From Rostrohypoxylon terebratum (lineage: Eukaryota; Ascomycota; Sordariomycetes; Xylariales; Hypoxylaceae), in contig MU385938.1 of NCBI GenBank assembly GCA_022497145.1, forward strand, positions 1 through 64,000: a stretch of DNA of 64,000 nucleotides, in the 5' to 3' direction. Position 1 is the first letter of the stretch; each line of letters starts with the position of its first letter. The notes under the pieces are model-generated. The model made no database searches. It was not told where the DNA came from and saw nothing but the letters and a program-made list of their open reading frames with translations. Made by a program: the position numbers and the translations under genes. Shown piece by piece: positions 11,137 through 22,143 of the stretch.

Positions 11137-14100
11137 ATGAGGTCCCTCACTGACATGGAAATCCCGTCCTTCTGGCGCCAAACTTGGGCCCTAACGAAGA
11201 AGAATATCATCATCGCCGTCTACCGAAAATGGTTCTCAACTCTCCTACGATCTCTAGTCTTCCCCCTAATTCTCCAGGTACTCTTGCTCGAAATCCAGAA
11301 CTTCGCCAAAGACGACAACAAATATGGAGTCGGCGACCCTCACACTATCCCCACCCTCGCCGAGAGCATGGCAGCGAGCTCGAAGCCTCTTGTCTTGGTT
11401 CAGCAACCCGGTCTTGGATCTGACTTTGCACCTGTCCTCGAAAAGATAACCGGTCCTCTAGATTCAAACAAGTTAATCCATCTCAACGATGAGGATGCGA
11501 TTGACGTTACTTGCCCGGTTGACTACCACGGAAACTCGCCATGCTTTGCCGTTGTGATCTTCAACGACTCTCCTCTCAGCGGACACGAGGGCGCGACATG
11601 GAACTACACTATCCGGACCGACCCCGCCCTCGACTCCGTGGCTTTCAACGTGTACGACACCAAGAGTACTACGGACCAAGTCTATCTACCCCTTCAATCG
11701 GCCGTTGAAAACGCGATGCTCAACTTGACAGTCAGCCCTGCTTTCCTGCCGTACACATATGTAACTCAGGAACAGAAAGATGACTACTCAAGGAAGACTT
11801 ACATCGCTCTATCGTTGTACCTCTTGTCCTTCATCTACTATGTGACATTCATCCCAGTTTGCCAACACCTCACGAGCATGATTGCATCTGAACGTGAAAC
11901 TGGCATGTCCGCTTTGATTGATGCCATGGGTGGTGGAGTTGCTGGACCTAGAGTGTTGAGTTACGTTCTCTTCTTCTACGTCTTGTACCTACCTCTTTGG
12001 ATCATCATGGGAGTCCGTAAGTTATCCCCGCTCAGCACCTATTGCCCTTTAACTTTGTTTCTAACACCGAAAAGTATACTGGTATCTCCTTTTTCCCGGC
12101 CAGAGCGTGGCCGTTACGATTTGGTGGCAGATCTTGACTGGTTGGGCGACGATCAGTAATACGGCATACAGCACTGCGTACTTCAAGCACTCGAATGTTG
12201 CCAGTCTTTACAACTCATTGATGCCTTGGCTACTAGCAATCTTAGCTGCTTTCTCGGAGAACTCTGCAGCCAACCCCCCTCCTCTAGCACAAGTTGTTTC
12301 TTGCTCTCTCTTCTTCCCTAGCATGAACTTCATCTACTTCTTCGACTTCATCGCCAAGGCTGAAGTTGCTGGAATCCGAGTCAACTTCATGGAGGCGATC
12401 CCGAAAGCCCTTTTGGACACTGGCAATGGAAAAGGAACAAATTGGACCAACATTGTTGGCCCCTATTGGCTCTGGATTATCTTGGCTGTTCAGATCGTCG
12501 TATACACAGGATGCACGGTCCTTCTTGAGCGTTTTAAGCATGGCAACAACCGTAAGCGCCGAACGTTTAGCACCGATCAACAAGCAACCGACTCCCACAT
12601 TGCTATTGAGGCCACGGGTCTAGAAAAACTTTACAAGCCTCATTGGTTCAAGAAACTCTTCTGCTTCGCCCGCGACCCGAAAACCAAGGCCGTTGATGGC
12701 TTGGATCTCATTTCTCAGAAGCACCAAATTACCTGTTTGTTGGGACCCAACGGCTCTGGAAAGACTACAACTTTGGATATGTTGGCCGGATTTGAAAGAC
12801 CAACTGGTGGCTCTGTCAACTTCAACGCCTTGCCTTCGCAAATCGGTATTTGCCCTCAACGCAATGTTCTGTGGGAGAACCTGACTGTCTACGAGCATCT
12901 TCAGATCTGGAACACTCTTAAGGGCAAGGATGACAACCCGGAAGTCCTTGACCAGCTCATCGAGAAATGCGACCTCGCGGCCAAGAAGCACAGCCTTGCG
13001 AAGAACCTCAGCGGCGGTATGAAGCGAAAGCTTCAATTGGCATGCATGCTTATCGGTGACTCTACTGTCTGTTTGATGGACGAAGTTACTTCCGGCCTTG
13101 ACCCTCTTTCTCGTCGCTCTATCTGGAACGTGATTCTCAGCGAGAGAGCCCGGAGAACAATGATCTTGACAACTCACTTCCTTGATGAATGTGAGGTCCT
13201 ATCAGACCACATCGTTATTGTTACTCTTGGAAAGGTGAAGTGCCAAGGAACTCCTACGCTACTAAAGAACCAATACGGAGGCGGTTACCGTGTTCACATC
13301 CCGAAGACGGAAGACATCTCTAAGATTGAATACCCGGTAAAGGAGCACCATGACAGATTCATCTGCCAAACGCCAGATTCGAAGTCCGCCGCCGCTATAT
13401 TGGGTTCCCTCAAAAATGCGAGTGACTCCGAGCTATACATTACTGGCCCAACAATTGAAGATGTGTTCCTCACAGTTTCTGAAGAACCTCACACTCTTAT
13501 CGGTGAGACTCTTGAAATCCAACCGACCGAGTCTGAGCGAAGCAGAGTGAAGGTACCTCCAGGCGAAATTCCTCTATGGAAATCGTACTCGCAACAAATC
13601 AGCGCTCTCTTCATCAAGCGAGTCCAGATTCTTAAGAACAACTGGTGGGCGTACCTATTCTGCCTTGCTATTCCTCTTGTTGCCACCCATTTCATCAACG
13701 ACTTCCTCAAGGGTTACCAGACTCCCGATTGCAACAGCTTGATCTCGTTCGACTCTTTTGACAGCCGAATGGCCGTTAGCAACGAGGGTGTGCTCGCAGT
13801 TGGTCCTCCAGCTGTCAACAGCACCATCATGAAGACGATCGACGCGACAAACCCGTACCACTATGATATTGGCCAAGGACCTTTCGTCGTCGATACCGAG
13901 GTCAATCTCGTGAAATTCATCCACTACTACGCTTACAACATCTCAAACGGTGGTGGAATCTGGCTTAGCAATGATACGATCCCTCTTATTGCCCACGATG
14001 CGATGACTGGACAAGCTGGCGCTACTAGTCTCCTTAACCTTGTCAACCAAGTCCGCAGCAACCAGACCGTTGCGGGATACACATCGAATCTCAAGTCCTA

Positions 14101-16276
14101 CCACCAAGCTGAAGGCGGTGACAGTGTATTCTACGTCACTGTTTTCTGTCTGCTACAAGCTCTTTACCCTTCTTTCTTCGCCCTATACCCGACCTACGAG
14201 CGACGATCTCAAGTACGAGCGCTACAATACTCGAACGGTATCCGACCATTCTCCTTGTTATTCTCGTACTGGATGTTCGATTTCATGTTCGTCCTAGTAA
14301 TCAGCGCCGGCTGCACCGCCTTGATCGCCAATGCAGCTCCCTGGTTCGGAATCGGCTACGTTTGGTTCATCCAAGTCCTCTACGGCCTTGCCGCCATCCT
14401 CTTCGCGTACCTGATCGCCCTACTAGCCCGTTCGCAACCCGCGGCCTACGCCTACAACGTCCTGTTCCTGGGTGTTATGTACGCACTCTCGATTGTTACT
14501 CTCTTGATCGTCCAGCGAACAGACGGCGCCAACCAGCGCACCAATGACGGCACCGCCTTCGGCCTCGGAATAATCTTCCCGATTCAGAACCTGATGCGTG
14601 GTATGGCCATCAGCTTAAATATGTACATTGTGCGTTGCCGCGGACAGACCATGGTCACGAACCCGGGCTCGATTTATGCCTTCGGAGGCCCGATCATGCT
14701 CCTCATCCTACAGATCATCGGTCTCTTTTCCCTACTTCTCTGGATCGAAGGTGGTAGCTTCGCCTGGGTCAAGAAAACCAAGCCTACCCCACCTCCTTCG
14801 CGCGCAGGTGACATCGAGAAGACGCTAGCCGGCCGCCGCGAGGACGTCATCGCCGAAACAGCCCGCGTGACGGCCTCCGAGACGGATCTGCTACGCGCAC
14901 TCCACGTATCCAAGAGCTTCGGACAACAGCCGGCTGTAGAAGACGTATCTCTCGGCTTGAGGGAAGGCGAGATCTTGGCGCTGCTTGGCCCCAACGGCGC
15001 AGGAAAGACGACGATGATCAACATGATCCGCGGCGATCTTACGCCTGATACCGGCAGGATCTACCTCGAAGGCGTCGACGTGCTGCACCACAAGCGCCTG
15101 GCACAGAGGCACCTCGGTGGTAAGTTCGATCCCCATTTCCCACTACCTAATACAATAATCTACTGCATCTGCACTACACGGACTATATTCCTTCCTCCTT
15201 CCTTTATCGTAGCCACCCAATCTCGCTACCGGATCCTACGTCCCCCACGCCGCGGTCATACCGAGATCTTCCTATTTCCTATTTAGGGTTTACAATTGTT
15301 GATCTTTTATACTAACTAACGTGAATTAGTCTGCCCGCAATTCGACGCCCTCGACCTCCTCACCGTCCGCGAACACCTGACCTTCTACGCCCGCTGCAAG
15401 GGTGTCGAAGACCCGCACCGCGCCGTCGCGTACGTGATGTCGCGGGTGGGTATCACGGCGCACGCCGCCAAGCCCGCGAACAAGCTCTCCGGCGGCAACA
15501 TGCGGAAACTCAGCTTGGCCATCGCATTGCTCGGCGACCCGCCCGTCCTCCTCCTCGACGAGCCCTCGTCCGCCATGGACGCGGCGTCCAAGCGAGTGCT
15601 ATGGCGGACACTCGAAGCTGTGGCTCCCGGACGCAGTGTCCTGATCACCACACACTCCATGGAGGAAGCGGACGCGCTAGCCACTAGAGCGGCTATCGTG
15701 GCGAAGAAGGTGCTGGCTGTGGGCACCACGCAGGCATTAAGAAAAACGCACAGCAACGAGTACCACGTGCACCTGATCCTGCGCAGCGCCCCGCTCTCCA
15801 AACCAGAGGAAATGCAGTCCCTCGAGGACTGGGCCCGCCGGACGTTTGGCGGCGCCGTCCGCTTCGAGGGCGAGAGCCTCGGCGGTCAGGTACGGTTCAT
15901 CGTGCCGACGGACGTCGCGGTGCCCGGACGGCGGACCTCGTTGTCCGGCTCGCAGAGCGGGAACAGCAGCAGCAGCGGTAGCTCGGGCAGCGAGACGGAA
16001 GCCGAGGCCGACAGGATCGAGGTCGTGCACGCGATCGGCGAGTACGCGGACGAGAAGAAGCAGGCGCAGGTCGCGGTCGCGGCGAAGCACGGGCACGCGA
16101 CGCAGAACTTCACGCGCTTCTTGATCGAGACGCTGGAAGCGCAGAAGGAAGCGCTAAACGTCGAGAGCTACTCCATCTCCGCCGCCACGATGGAGTCTGT
16201 GTTTATGAAGGTCGTCAAGGAGAGCGATGCCGTCGAGCATGAGGAGTTGAATCGCAGGAAGTGGTGGCAGTGGTAG
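11137..16276 (+). CDS. ABC-A subfamily full transporter, 1623 aa
   Basis: Three exons: 11137-12016, 12075-15119 and 15330-16276; joins are in frame and intron 2 has an ACTAAC branch site at 15311. Order is TMD1-NBD1-TMD2-NBD2. A first membrane segment at ~36-55 is followed by a large extracytosolic loop, then a cluster of segments from ~228. NBD1 has Walker A GPNGSGKT (~517), signature LSGGMKRK (~604) and Walker B VCLMDE (~625). TMD2 also begins with a membrane segment and a large loop. NBD2 has Walker A GPNGAGKT (~1263), LSGGNMRK (~1361) and LLLDEP (~1382). Both NBDs therefore look catalytically complete. Members move lipids or amphipathic compounds; the substrate is unknown here. A Ser-rich linker with ~20 Ser/Gly lies after NBD2. 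It converges on an SDR gene. ABC-A is absent from baker's yeast but occurs in filamentous fungi. Confidence 0.94.
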
Positions 16277-16884
16277 GGTGGCTTACCCACCACCTACCTA
16301 TGGGCTGTCGAAGTATATATATATCATATACATAAGGAATCTACATAAGGGATTGGGACGAGTGTTTTGGCATCGGGTATGAATACCGGGTATATAAGCA
16401 TTGCATTTGAGGGACTGTATATACCTATCTGAAAAAAGGGTTATGGCAGCTGGTTGGGTTTGCTGTCGATATTTTTTGGAGGTTTATAACCTTTGGGGGT
16501 TTTTTTTTTCTTTCGTTTTTTGATACCACTTACGTACGAAGTAGCTAGCTCGGTTTTTATAATCGAATACCCGTTTTGAGGGATACTGATGACCCCTTTC
16601 TTGTGTAAAGTCCGTGGAAATGTGAGGAGTTTAATGCTGGATATTTCGAATGCAGCTGTTTGATAATTCGAATCCCTTCTACATAGATCGTGGATGATAT
16701 GTGACATCATACCCCAGCCTTTCTTGCACACCGGACTTCCCCACCCTGACGTCCGGACGCCTGAGGCATATTTTTATATCATCTTTTTATTCTGAAGGTC
16801 TCTGGGTTCGATTCACGGCCAAGCTGGAGTTCCTTCTCAAGAAATCTTTTAATTGATTCGTCTATCACATTTCCCCTTTCGCAT
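16277..16884. other. Convergent 3' intergenic region
   Basis: Lies between the stops of the ABC transporter and the SDR. A 96-aa minus ORF (16441-16731) is K-rich low-complexity sequence without gene features. Near 16803 there is a T-arm-like ggttcgattc, but the rest of a tRNA is missing. Confidence 0.5.
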
Positions 16885-17898
16885 CTAGTATTCCGAATTG
16901 GTCACCGATAGTCTACCGCCATCACTGAGAAGAATTAGGCCATTGCAGTATGAGCCCGCGCGGCTTGCGAGGTACAGCACAGTGCCTCCCATTTCCTCCT
17001 CGCCCCCGAACCGTCTCGATGGTATGAATTTCATGTCATCGAGAGTCTCTTTGCTGGGGTCCCTTCCCGCGATTAGACCGTTTGCTAGCTCGGATGGGAA
17101 TACTAGACGGCCAAACAAATCAGATATTGCCACATCCAGAGTCATGTGCGGAGGTCTTGGTAATACTTACATCCAGGCGCCACCGCATTCACCCTGATTT
17201 GGTACTTCGCAAGATTCGTGCTTGCATGCTTAGCTAGATGTGTTATGGCCGATTTGCTCGCCGTATACGCGGGCGCCGACAGCCTATCCCGACTATAAGC
17301 AGACACGCTGCTCGTGAAGATAACCTGGCTCGGGACAGAGGGGACGTTGCTTCCTGCTTCAACCGGAGCTCCGAATCCCCCTTTCAAGGCATTCTCGTTG
17401 CCGGCATCGAGCAGCTCTAGGAAAGCTAGCATGGTGAAGTATGTTGCGGTAACATTGACGCGGAGGGTTTCGGTAAACCCATCCATAGGCAATCCCTCAA
17501 ACAGATTCTTGCGAAGTTCCTGGATCGTGAGGTCTGGATTGAAGGAATTGGTGGGGCCTACTGTGCCCGAATTGGCTATAAGCAAATTGATGAAGCCCGC
17601 ATCGTTGGTGATGAAGTCAACGGCAGACTGGAGGGATTCCTTGGACGTGATGTCGCATACTACCGGGGTGAAGCTTGGGTGTTGAGCTGCGGAGTCCTCC
17701 AGGACGGCCTTTCGTCTTCCGAGAAGGTACACCTTCGCTCCAGCTCCTGCGAGAGCTTTGGCCATCATGAACCCGATGCCTTGATATTATCAGAGAAGAG
17801 TGCTGGGGATGCGCGGTAGCTGTGGACTCCATACCTGTAGCACCGCCGGTCACGACAGCTACCAAGCCGTCTACACGAAAGAAGTTCAAGGCCTCCAT
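16885..17898 (-). CDS. Short-chain dehydrogenase/reductase, 296 aa
   Basis: Three exons: 17898-17835, 17779-17171 and 17102-16885; all joins are in frame and the second intron is 68 nt. It is a classical SDR with a Rossmann fold. The cofactor motif TGGATGIG is split by intron 1 (residues ~18-25). LLGRRKAVLE follows at the end of beta-2; the Arg there suggests NADP(H), which is an inference. VVCDIT is the adenine-ring contact. The usual NNAG is IANSG here. The Ser of IFTSSVSAYS and the YTASK motif (Tyr near 194) give the catalytic Ser-Tyr-Lys. VNAVAPG and the C-terminal SYCNGLILLSDGG complete the family pattern. The substrate cannot be told. It is probably cytosolic because no signal is seen. 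Confidence 0.92.
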
Positions 17899-18652
17899 GT
17901 TGAAACTATTGGTTACCGGGTCGTCCTCATGGGATTCTGGGTATGTAGGTATGTAATCATATTCTAGTCATCAGGACTGGCAGACCTGTAACCTTTTAAC
18001 TTCACGAAAGGGAAGAGTGAAAGCCATGCCCCTTTTCTAAGTCCTTAAAGTCCGCCCATACTGTATAGTGATTTCGAAGGGCCACCCTCAGTATCTTTGG
18101 CACGTATGGAATTATTGACGTTCTTAAAGCCGTGACCTGGGTCGATATACAGCACGCCTATGCATGCAGATGCTACCATGATCATTACACCCTTGGAATA
18201 TAGAGATATCATCGTTATTCAGTCCAGCATATCAGTTTATTTAACTCGAAGCGTGGTAGAAATCGGACGATAATTAGGCCGACATTAGTCACTGTGGTTC
18301 ATCTCTTCGGAGATAAAATAGGTCTCCCTTACAGCCGCCGCCATGCCTATTCTGCGACTTCTCAACTTACCTGATATCAAGATTATTTATAAGCTGATAA
18401 ACCAAAAGAAAAGTCCTATATCAATCATTAAGAATTCAAAAAGAGTCCTGGAGATACTCCACGATAGAATAGGATGGGGTTGAGAATTCAATGTGTTATG
18501 TTCAGAGCTTAGAGAGTACCTCTATTACTGGCGCAAGCGGGGGCGATTTTAGCCAATCTTCAACTTCAAGTCCTCATACGATATAGCTAAGCTTACTGCT
18601 AAGCCATTTCCAACCATGAACATGTTCCGTCTATGGAGCAGTCAAAAAGAGT
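17899..18652. other. Intergenic, no gene recognised
   Basis: 5' flank of the SDR gene and 3' flank of the tRNA. No ORF of interest. Confidence 0.5.
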
Positions 18653-18751
18653 TAGTCACGCCGTGGATCGAACACGGAACCTTCTCGGGACTTATAGTAG
18701 TGGGAACACATCAATGTGAACGAGAAATCATAACCATTAGACCACGCGACT
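18653..18751 (-). tRNA. tRNA-Val (CAC) with an intron of about 26 nt
   Basis: Read on the minus strand. The acceptor stem AGTCGCG pairs with CGTGACT (seven pairs, one G-U). TG and then GGTCTAATGGTTATGA form the A box and D arm. The anticodon stem TCTCG/CGAGA encloses the loop TTCACA...C. The T arm is CCGTG-TTCGATC-CACGG and the discriminator is A. Removing about 26 nt after position 37 leaves a seven-base loop TTCACAC with anticodon CAC, the normal eukaryotic intron position. This was folded by eye; tRNAscan-SE would settle the exact intron ends. Confidence 0.88.
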
Positions 18752-20629
18752 ATTCGAAGAGGATACAAGGGTGACAGACCAAATGGGTAATATCAGATTA
18801 TATATGTTTGACTGCATTGATTCTTAGTTAATTCATGATAAGTGGCCTCTTCAAGATTCCATTTACCTGCCTCTGTATAAACTTAGACTCTAACACGTAT
18901 GTTGATAATGTCTGGCTGCTTGACGCTGGCCTCTACTTCCATAGAAGAGTATCACAGGCCATGTTTCTATAGTTGTCCCCCAAAAGATCTGTGTTGAACC
19001 ACATTGATCCCAATGGCGGGCGCCAACGATGTAGCAAAGCGGAGCTGGTATAAACAAGGTGCATAACCTAGCAAACCAACTGAGGTATGCATTCCAGGAC
19101 TATCATCCGATTCAATTCAGAACGCCTGACTTTCCATACGTGAAAGATCGCGAGTTGTTGCTTGTGAAAGCTGTGCTCACTTGGGAACGCTGTGAGACTT
19201 CCGTAGGTGCGATTTTCTCCACAAACCCGGCAAATTTTCACTATGGGCCAAAATCGAACCGTATCAAAATTGGCGTGCATGATTAGTCGATTTTCCCTCG
19301 GAGTGTATGCCCAAAATTCTACTCCAACTGTATTTGAAGTCCAATATACGTCGAGTGAGGAGGATCACAGTGAGGTGTGATCTTTGGGCATCGATATATG
19401 TACTGGTAGTCGGCCCTTACTAGCTAGATATGACCAAGTCAGTCGAGATGCTTACAGTATGGAGTCCGAAACATCCATCTGCATTTCTCGGCTCCGATCC
19501 GAGACACTGGACTCGACATGGTGGTAACTAGTCGGTTTTCATTGGTGAAAAACTGCCGACGAACCCACTACACCTTGAGAGCGTCGAAATGTAGAGGACG
19601 CAGGGAGAGAATCACACAAAGATATCTGGGCATCATGATAGTAATATCCGATCTGGGTATTACCTGTGCTATGTTGTAGCAAACCTGACCGTTCGATACT
19701 CTCCCGTGTCAAGATAGGAGCTATTTAAAGGGAGGCACGAATAGTAGTATGTTGACGTAGCTAGGAGGATGGCCACGTTTTCGCGTGGAACCTAGCGTTG
19801 AATGAAAATAGCATATTCGGAGCGATCCTAGTTAGGTCGTGGCACCCGTGTACCAAACCATCACGGTAACCTGTTCGACCATGATGTGACGATCGTCATG
19901 GTAGGACTGAATATCTCGAATCTGAGTAAAATGTGATTAAGTGCAAGTTGAGGTAGAACAAGCGCGGAGCGCGGTACAATACGAATTATCGTGGATTAAT
20001 CTTGGTTCTTGGTTCTTGGTTCTTGCTAGTTGATAGGTATAAAGTAGGTAATGGTGCTGCGGAGTGGACACAGCTATGGATAGATGGACAGAGAGGTATG
20101 TATCGCTGCAGATCAAATATCAAAAGTGCTCTCTTCTTTCCTCATGTGATAATCGTTGAACTTGCCGCATCCGTTATTGCTCGAGTTATTTGCAATATCC
20201 ATCATGCCATCATGGGGATGTCATACAAGTTTAGCTTGAATTAGTTTGAAATAAGGTTTATCAATTGAGAGGAGAAAAACGAGGAATGGAAGTGACGTCG
20301 TACAGAGCTGGTAGAAAGATGGGAAGTCCTACCCAGCCTGCCAGCCTGCCAGCATTAATTCCATAATTCTGCAGATTTCGTCCATAATGGCCCGTGCTTT
20401 AGATCGCTTACCGGGGTCATCTTGTCCGGGGACAAGTAAGCTTGCAGCATTTGATCCACTTTTCCTCCCATCCGTCCATAATCCTTGAATCCACACCAAG
20501 ATCTACGCCAGTTAGCTGCCGCCAGATTTCACACCGCATCGATGTTGTCTTTTGTGCACACTACACAGTGGCGCCTTAGATAGAATACTTACGGATCTGT
20601 AATAAGAGCAACCATTACCGGCCCTAGAT
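18752..20629. other. 1.9-kb intergenic stretch, no gene recognised
   Basis: ORFs here are short (80 codons or fewer) and unsupported. A 7-bp tandem repeat is listed separately. Confidence 0.5.
20001..20025. repeat. 7-bp tandem repeat, unit cttggtt, ~3.5 copies
   Basis: Direct tandem copies of cttggtt in intergenic DNA, with no linked gene. Confidence 0.7.
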
Positions 20630-20710
20630 TTTTTTTCTTACTTCTTCCTCCCGCTTCCTCTTCTTCTTTTTTTTCCCCTTTCCTCCTTCTCTCTCTTCTC
20701 TACGACCCCT
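20630..20710 (+). promoter_or_regulatory. Long pyrimidine tract, probable transcription-start region
   Basis: About 80 bases almost entirely C and T on the plus strand, with a tttttttt run, immediately 5' of the hairpin cluster and ~900 bp before the PRA1 start codon. CT-rich tracts commonly precede transcription starts of well-expressed fungal genes, so this may mark the start of the PRA1 leader or of a separate RNA. This is inference. Confidence 0.45.
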
Positions 20711-20713
20711 CAA

Positions 20714-20891
20714 CACCATATTCCTCCGATCCCGATGGAGGTATGGTGAAGGTCTCTACATTTCCCGTCGTGTGTACTCAAGTAGAGTTTCACGACACTC
20801 CCAAGGCGTCATTGGGAGTGTCGTTCTAAAAAGAGAAACTCTCAAAGACCAGGGGGGAATAGTGCAGTTCGGCATTACCCCTGGGGCTTTG
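20714..20891. other. Three consecutive hairpins, candidate structured RNA or leader
   Basis: Hairpin 1 (20714-20748): CACCATA pairs with TATGGTG and CCTCC with GGAGG around a 9-nt loop. Hairpin 2 (20784-20842): AGAGTTTC pairs with GAAACTCT, and inside it ACGACACTCCCAA pairs perfectly with TTGGGAGTGTCGT across a 7-nt loop. Hairpin 3 (20843-20891): CAAAG pairs with CTTTG and CCAGGGG with CCCCTGG. They sit between a pyrimidine tract and the PRA1 start, so they could be a structured 5' leader or an independent ncRNA. I could not match them to U1, U2, U4-U6, U3, SRP, RNase P or the TPP riboswitch. Confidence 0.5.
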
Positions 20892-21612
20892 GCCGCAACA
20901 CGATCGTCATTCTTTTACTCCGGGTGAGCAGGGGAAGACGAAAAGAAGAAAAAGAAGAATAAGAAGAATCTTTTACAAAGCCTTCAATCGACTACGAAAA
21001 TTTTTACTTTCCCACCTAGTAGGCTTTCCGAGACGTCTTTCCTTACTGGATTCCTCTAGATTATCTAGAAAATCCTGCTGCCTCAGGTTTTCCAGCTTTC
21101 CAAGGGTTATTCCTCGATACGAGCGATACAAGCATTTAAATTTTAGGTAGCTACTTTAGTACCTACTTAACTGCTAGCTATCGCCTAAATCTCAGCTGGC
21201 CAATTGGTGGAGGACAAACGTCGATACGTAAGCTGCTAGCTCTGCCCCTATTTGTGGGTGCATCCATGGACTTGGGCATCTAATTTTAAAAATTACTTGT
21301 CAAATCCTAATCAATCAGCCTTTTTTAACAGATCTTCCTTACACACACGTACACACACAATTATCCATCTGTCATCGCCACAACGACAACCACACATTCC
21401 GTACCAAGAGATCCATTCGCGACTTTTTCGGCATCTTCACGCGTTCAGTCCGAAACTTCGAGCTTAAATAACTCATCCTACCTAACTTTCAAGATACAAT
21501 CATCGCCATCGGCATCGCTAAGCCATCAGCCACGATTCTTATCCCTTATCAGCCGAAAGCAATTCTATCTTCACAACACCATTGAGCCCGATTACTTTTC
21601 CCATCCCACACA
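20892..21612 (+). promoter_or_regulatory. Probable 5' leader of the PRA1 gene
   Basis: Contains CA- and CT-rich stretches typical of fungal leaders. A 71-codon ORF at 21252-21467 begins with ATG and would be an upstream ORF if the leader starts at the pyrimidine tract. No gene is recognised. Confidence 0.4.
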
Positions 21613-22143
21613 ATGGCTCGTATTCAGATCCCTCTCGACGTCCTGACGTCGCGCCTGAACATTCAGGACCGCTTCGCAGGTTTCCGTAACACTTCCCTCT
21701 CGAGCCGATTTGCCAATATGCGTCCCGTCGGTGAATTCCTCGATTTCAAGCGCCTGTCCAAACCAGCCAACTTCGGAGAGGTCCAGTCGCGTGTTAACTA
21801 CAATCTGGGCACCTTCTCGAGCAACTATGCTTTGGTCTTTGTGCTTCTCAGTGTCTACGCGCTGATCACAAATCCTTTGCTGCTCTTTGACATTATACTT
21901 CTGGTTGGTGGTTTGTGGTTACTTGGCCGGCTCAACGGACAAGACCTCACCATTGGCACCTTCCAAGCTACGTCTTCGCAGCTGTATACCGGCTTGCTCT
22001 GCACCTGTGGTCTTCTATTTCTAATTGCATCACCTTTCTCCACCGTCCTGTGGTTGATTGGTGCCAGTGGCGTGGTCATCATTGGCCACGCTTCTTTCAT
22101 GGACAAGCCGATCGATGAGGCTTTTTCCGGGGAGGCGGTCTAG
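21613..22143 (+). CDS. PRA1/Yip3 family prenylated Rab acceptor, 176 aa
   Basis: Single exon; ATG at 21613 in context cacacaATG. PRA1 proteins are ER/Golgi membrane proteins that bind prenylated Rab GTPases and help their recycling. The fold is visible: a polar N-terminus with RPVGEFLDFKRLSKP and VNYNLGTFSSNYALV, a first double hydrophobic hairpin (~75-108), a DLTIG loop, then a second hydrophobic block (~125-160). It ends with SFMDKPIDEAFSGEAV. Length (~176 aa) is normal for the family, so the protein looks complete. Its last eight codons overlap an open -1 frame that continues for 369 codons (next entry). Confidence 0.93.
   Translation: MARIQIPLDVLTSRLNIQDRFAGFRNTSLSSRFANMRPVGEFLDFKRLSKPANFGEVQSRVNYNLGTFSSNYALVFVLLSVYALITNPLLLFDIILLVGGLWLLGRLNGQDLTIGTFQATSSQLYTGLLCTCGLLFLIASPFSTVLWLIGASGVVIIGHASFMDKPIDEAFSGEAV

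Noticed and set aside
16780..16830. Sequence ggttcgattc resembling a tRNA T loop
   Set aside because: The T stem pairs poorly, and no A box, anticodon arm or acceptor stem was found upstream.
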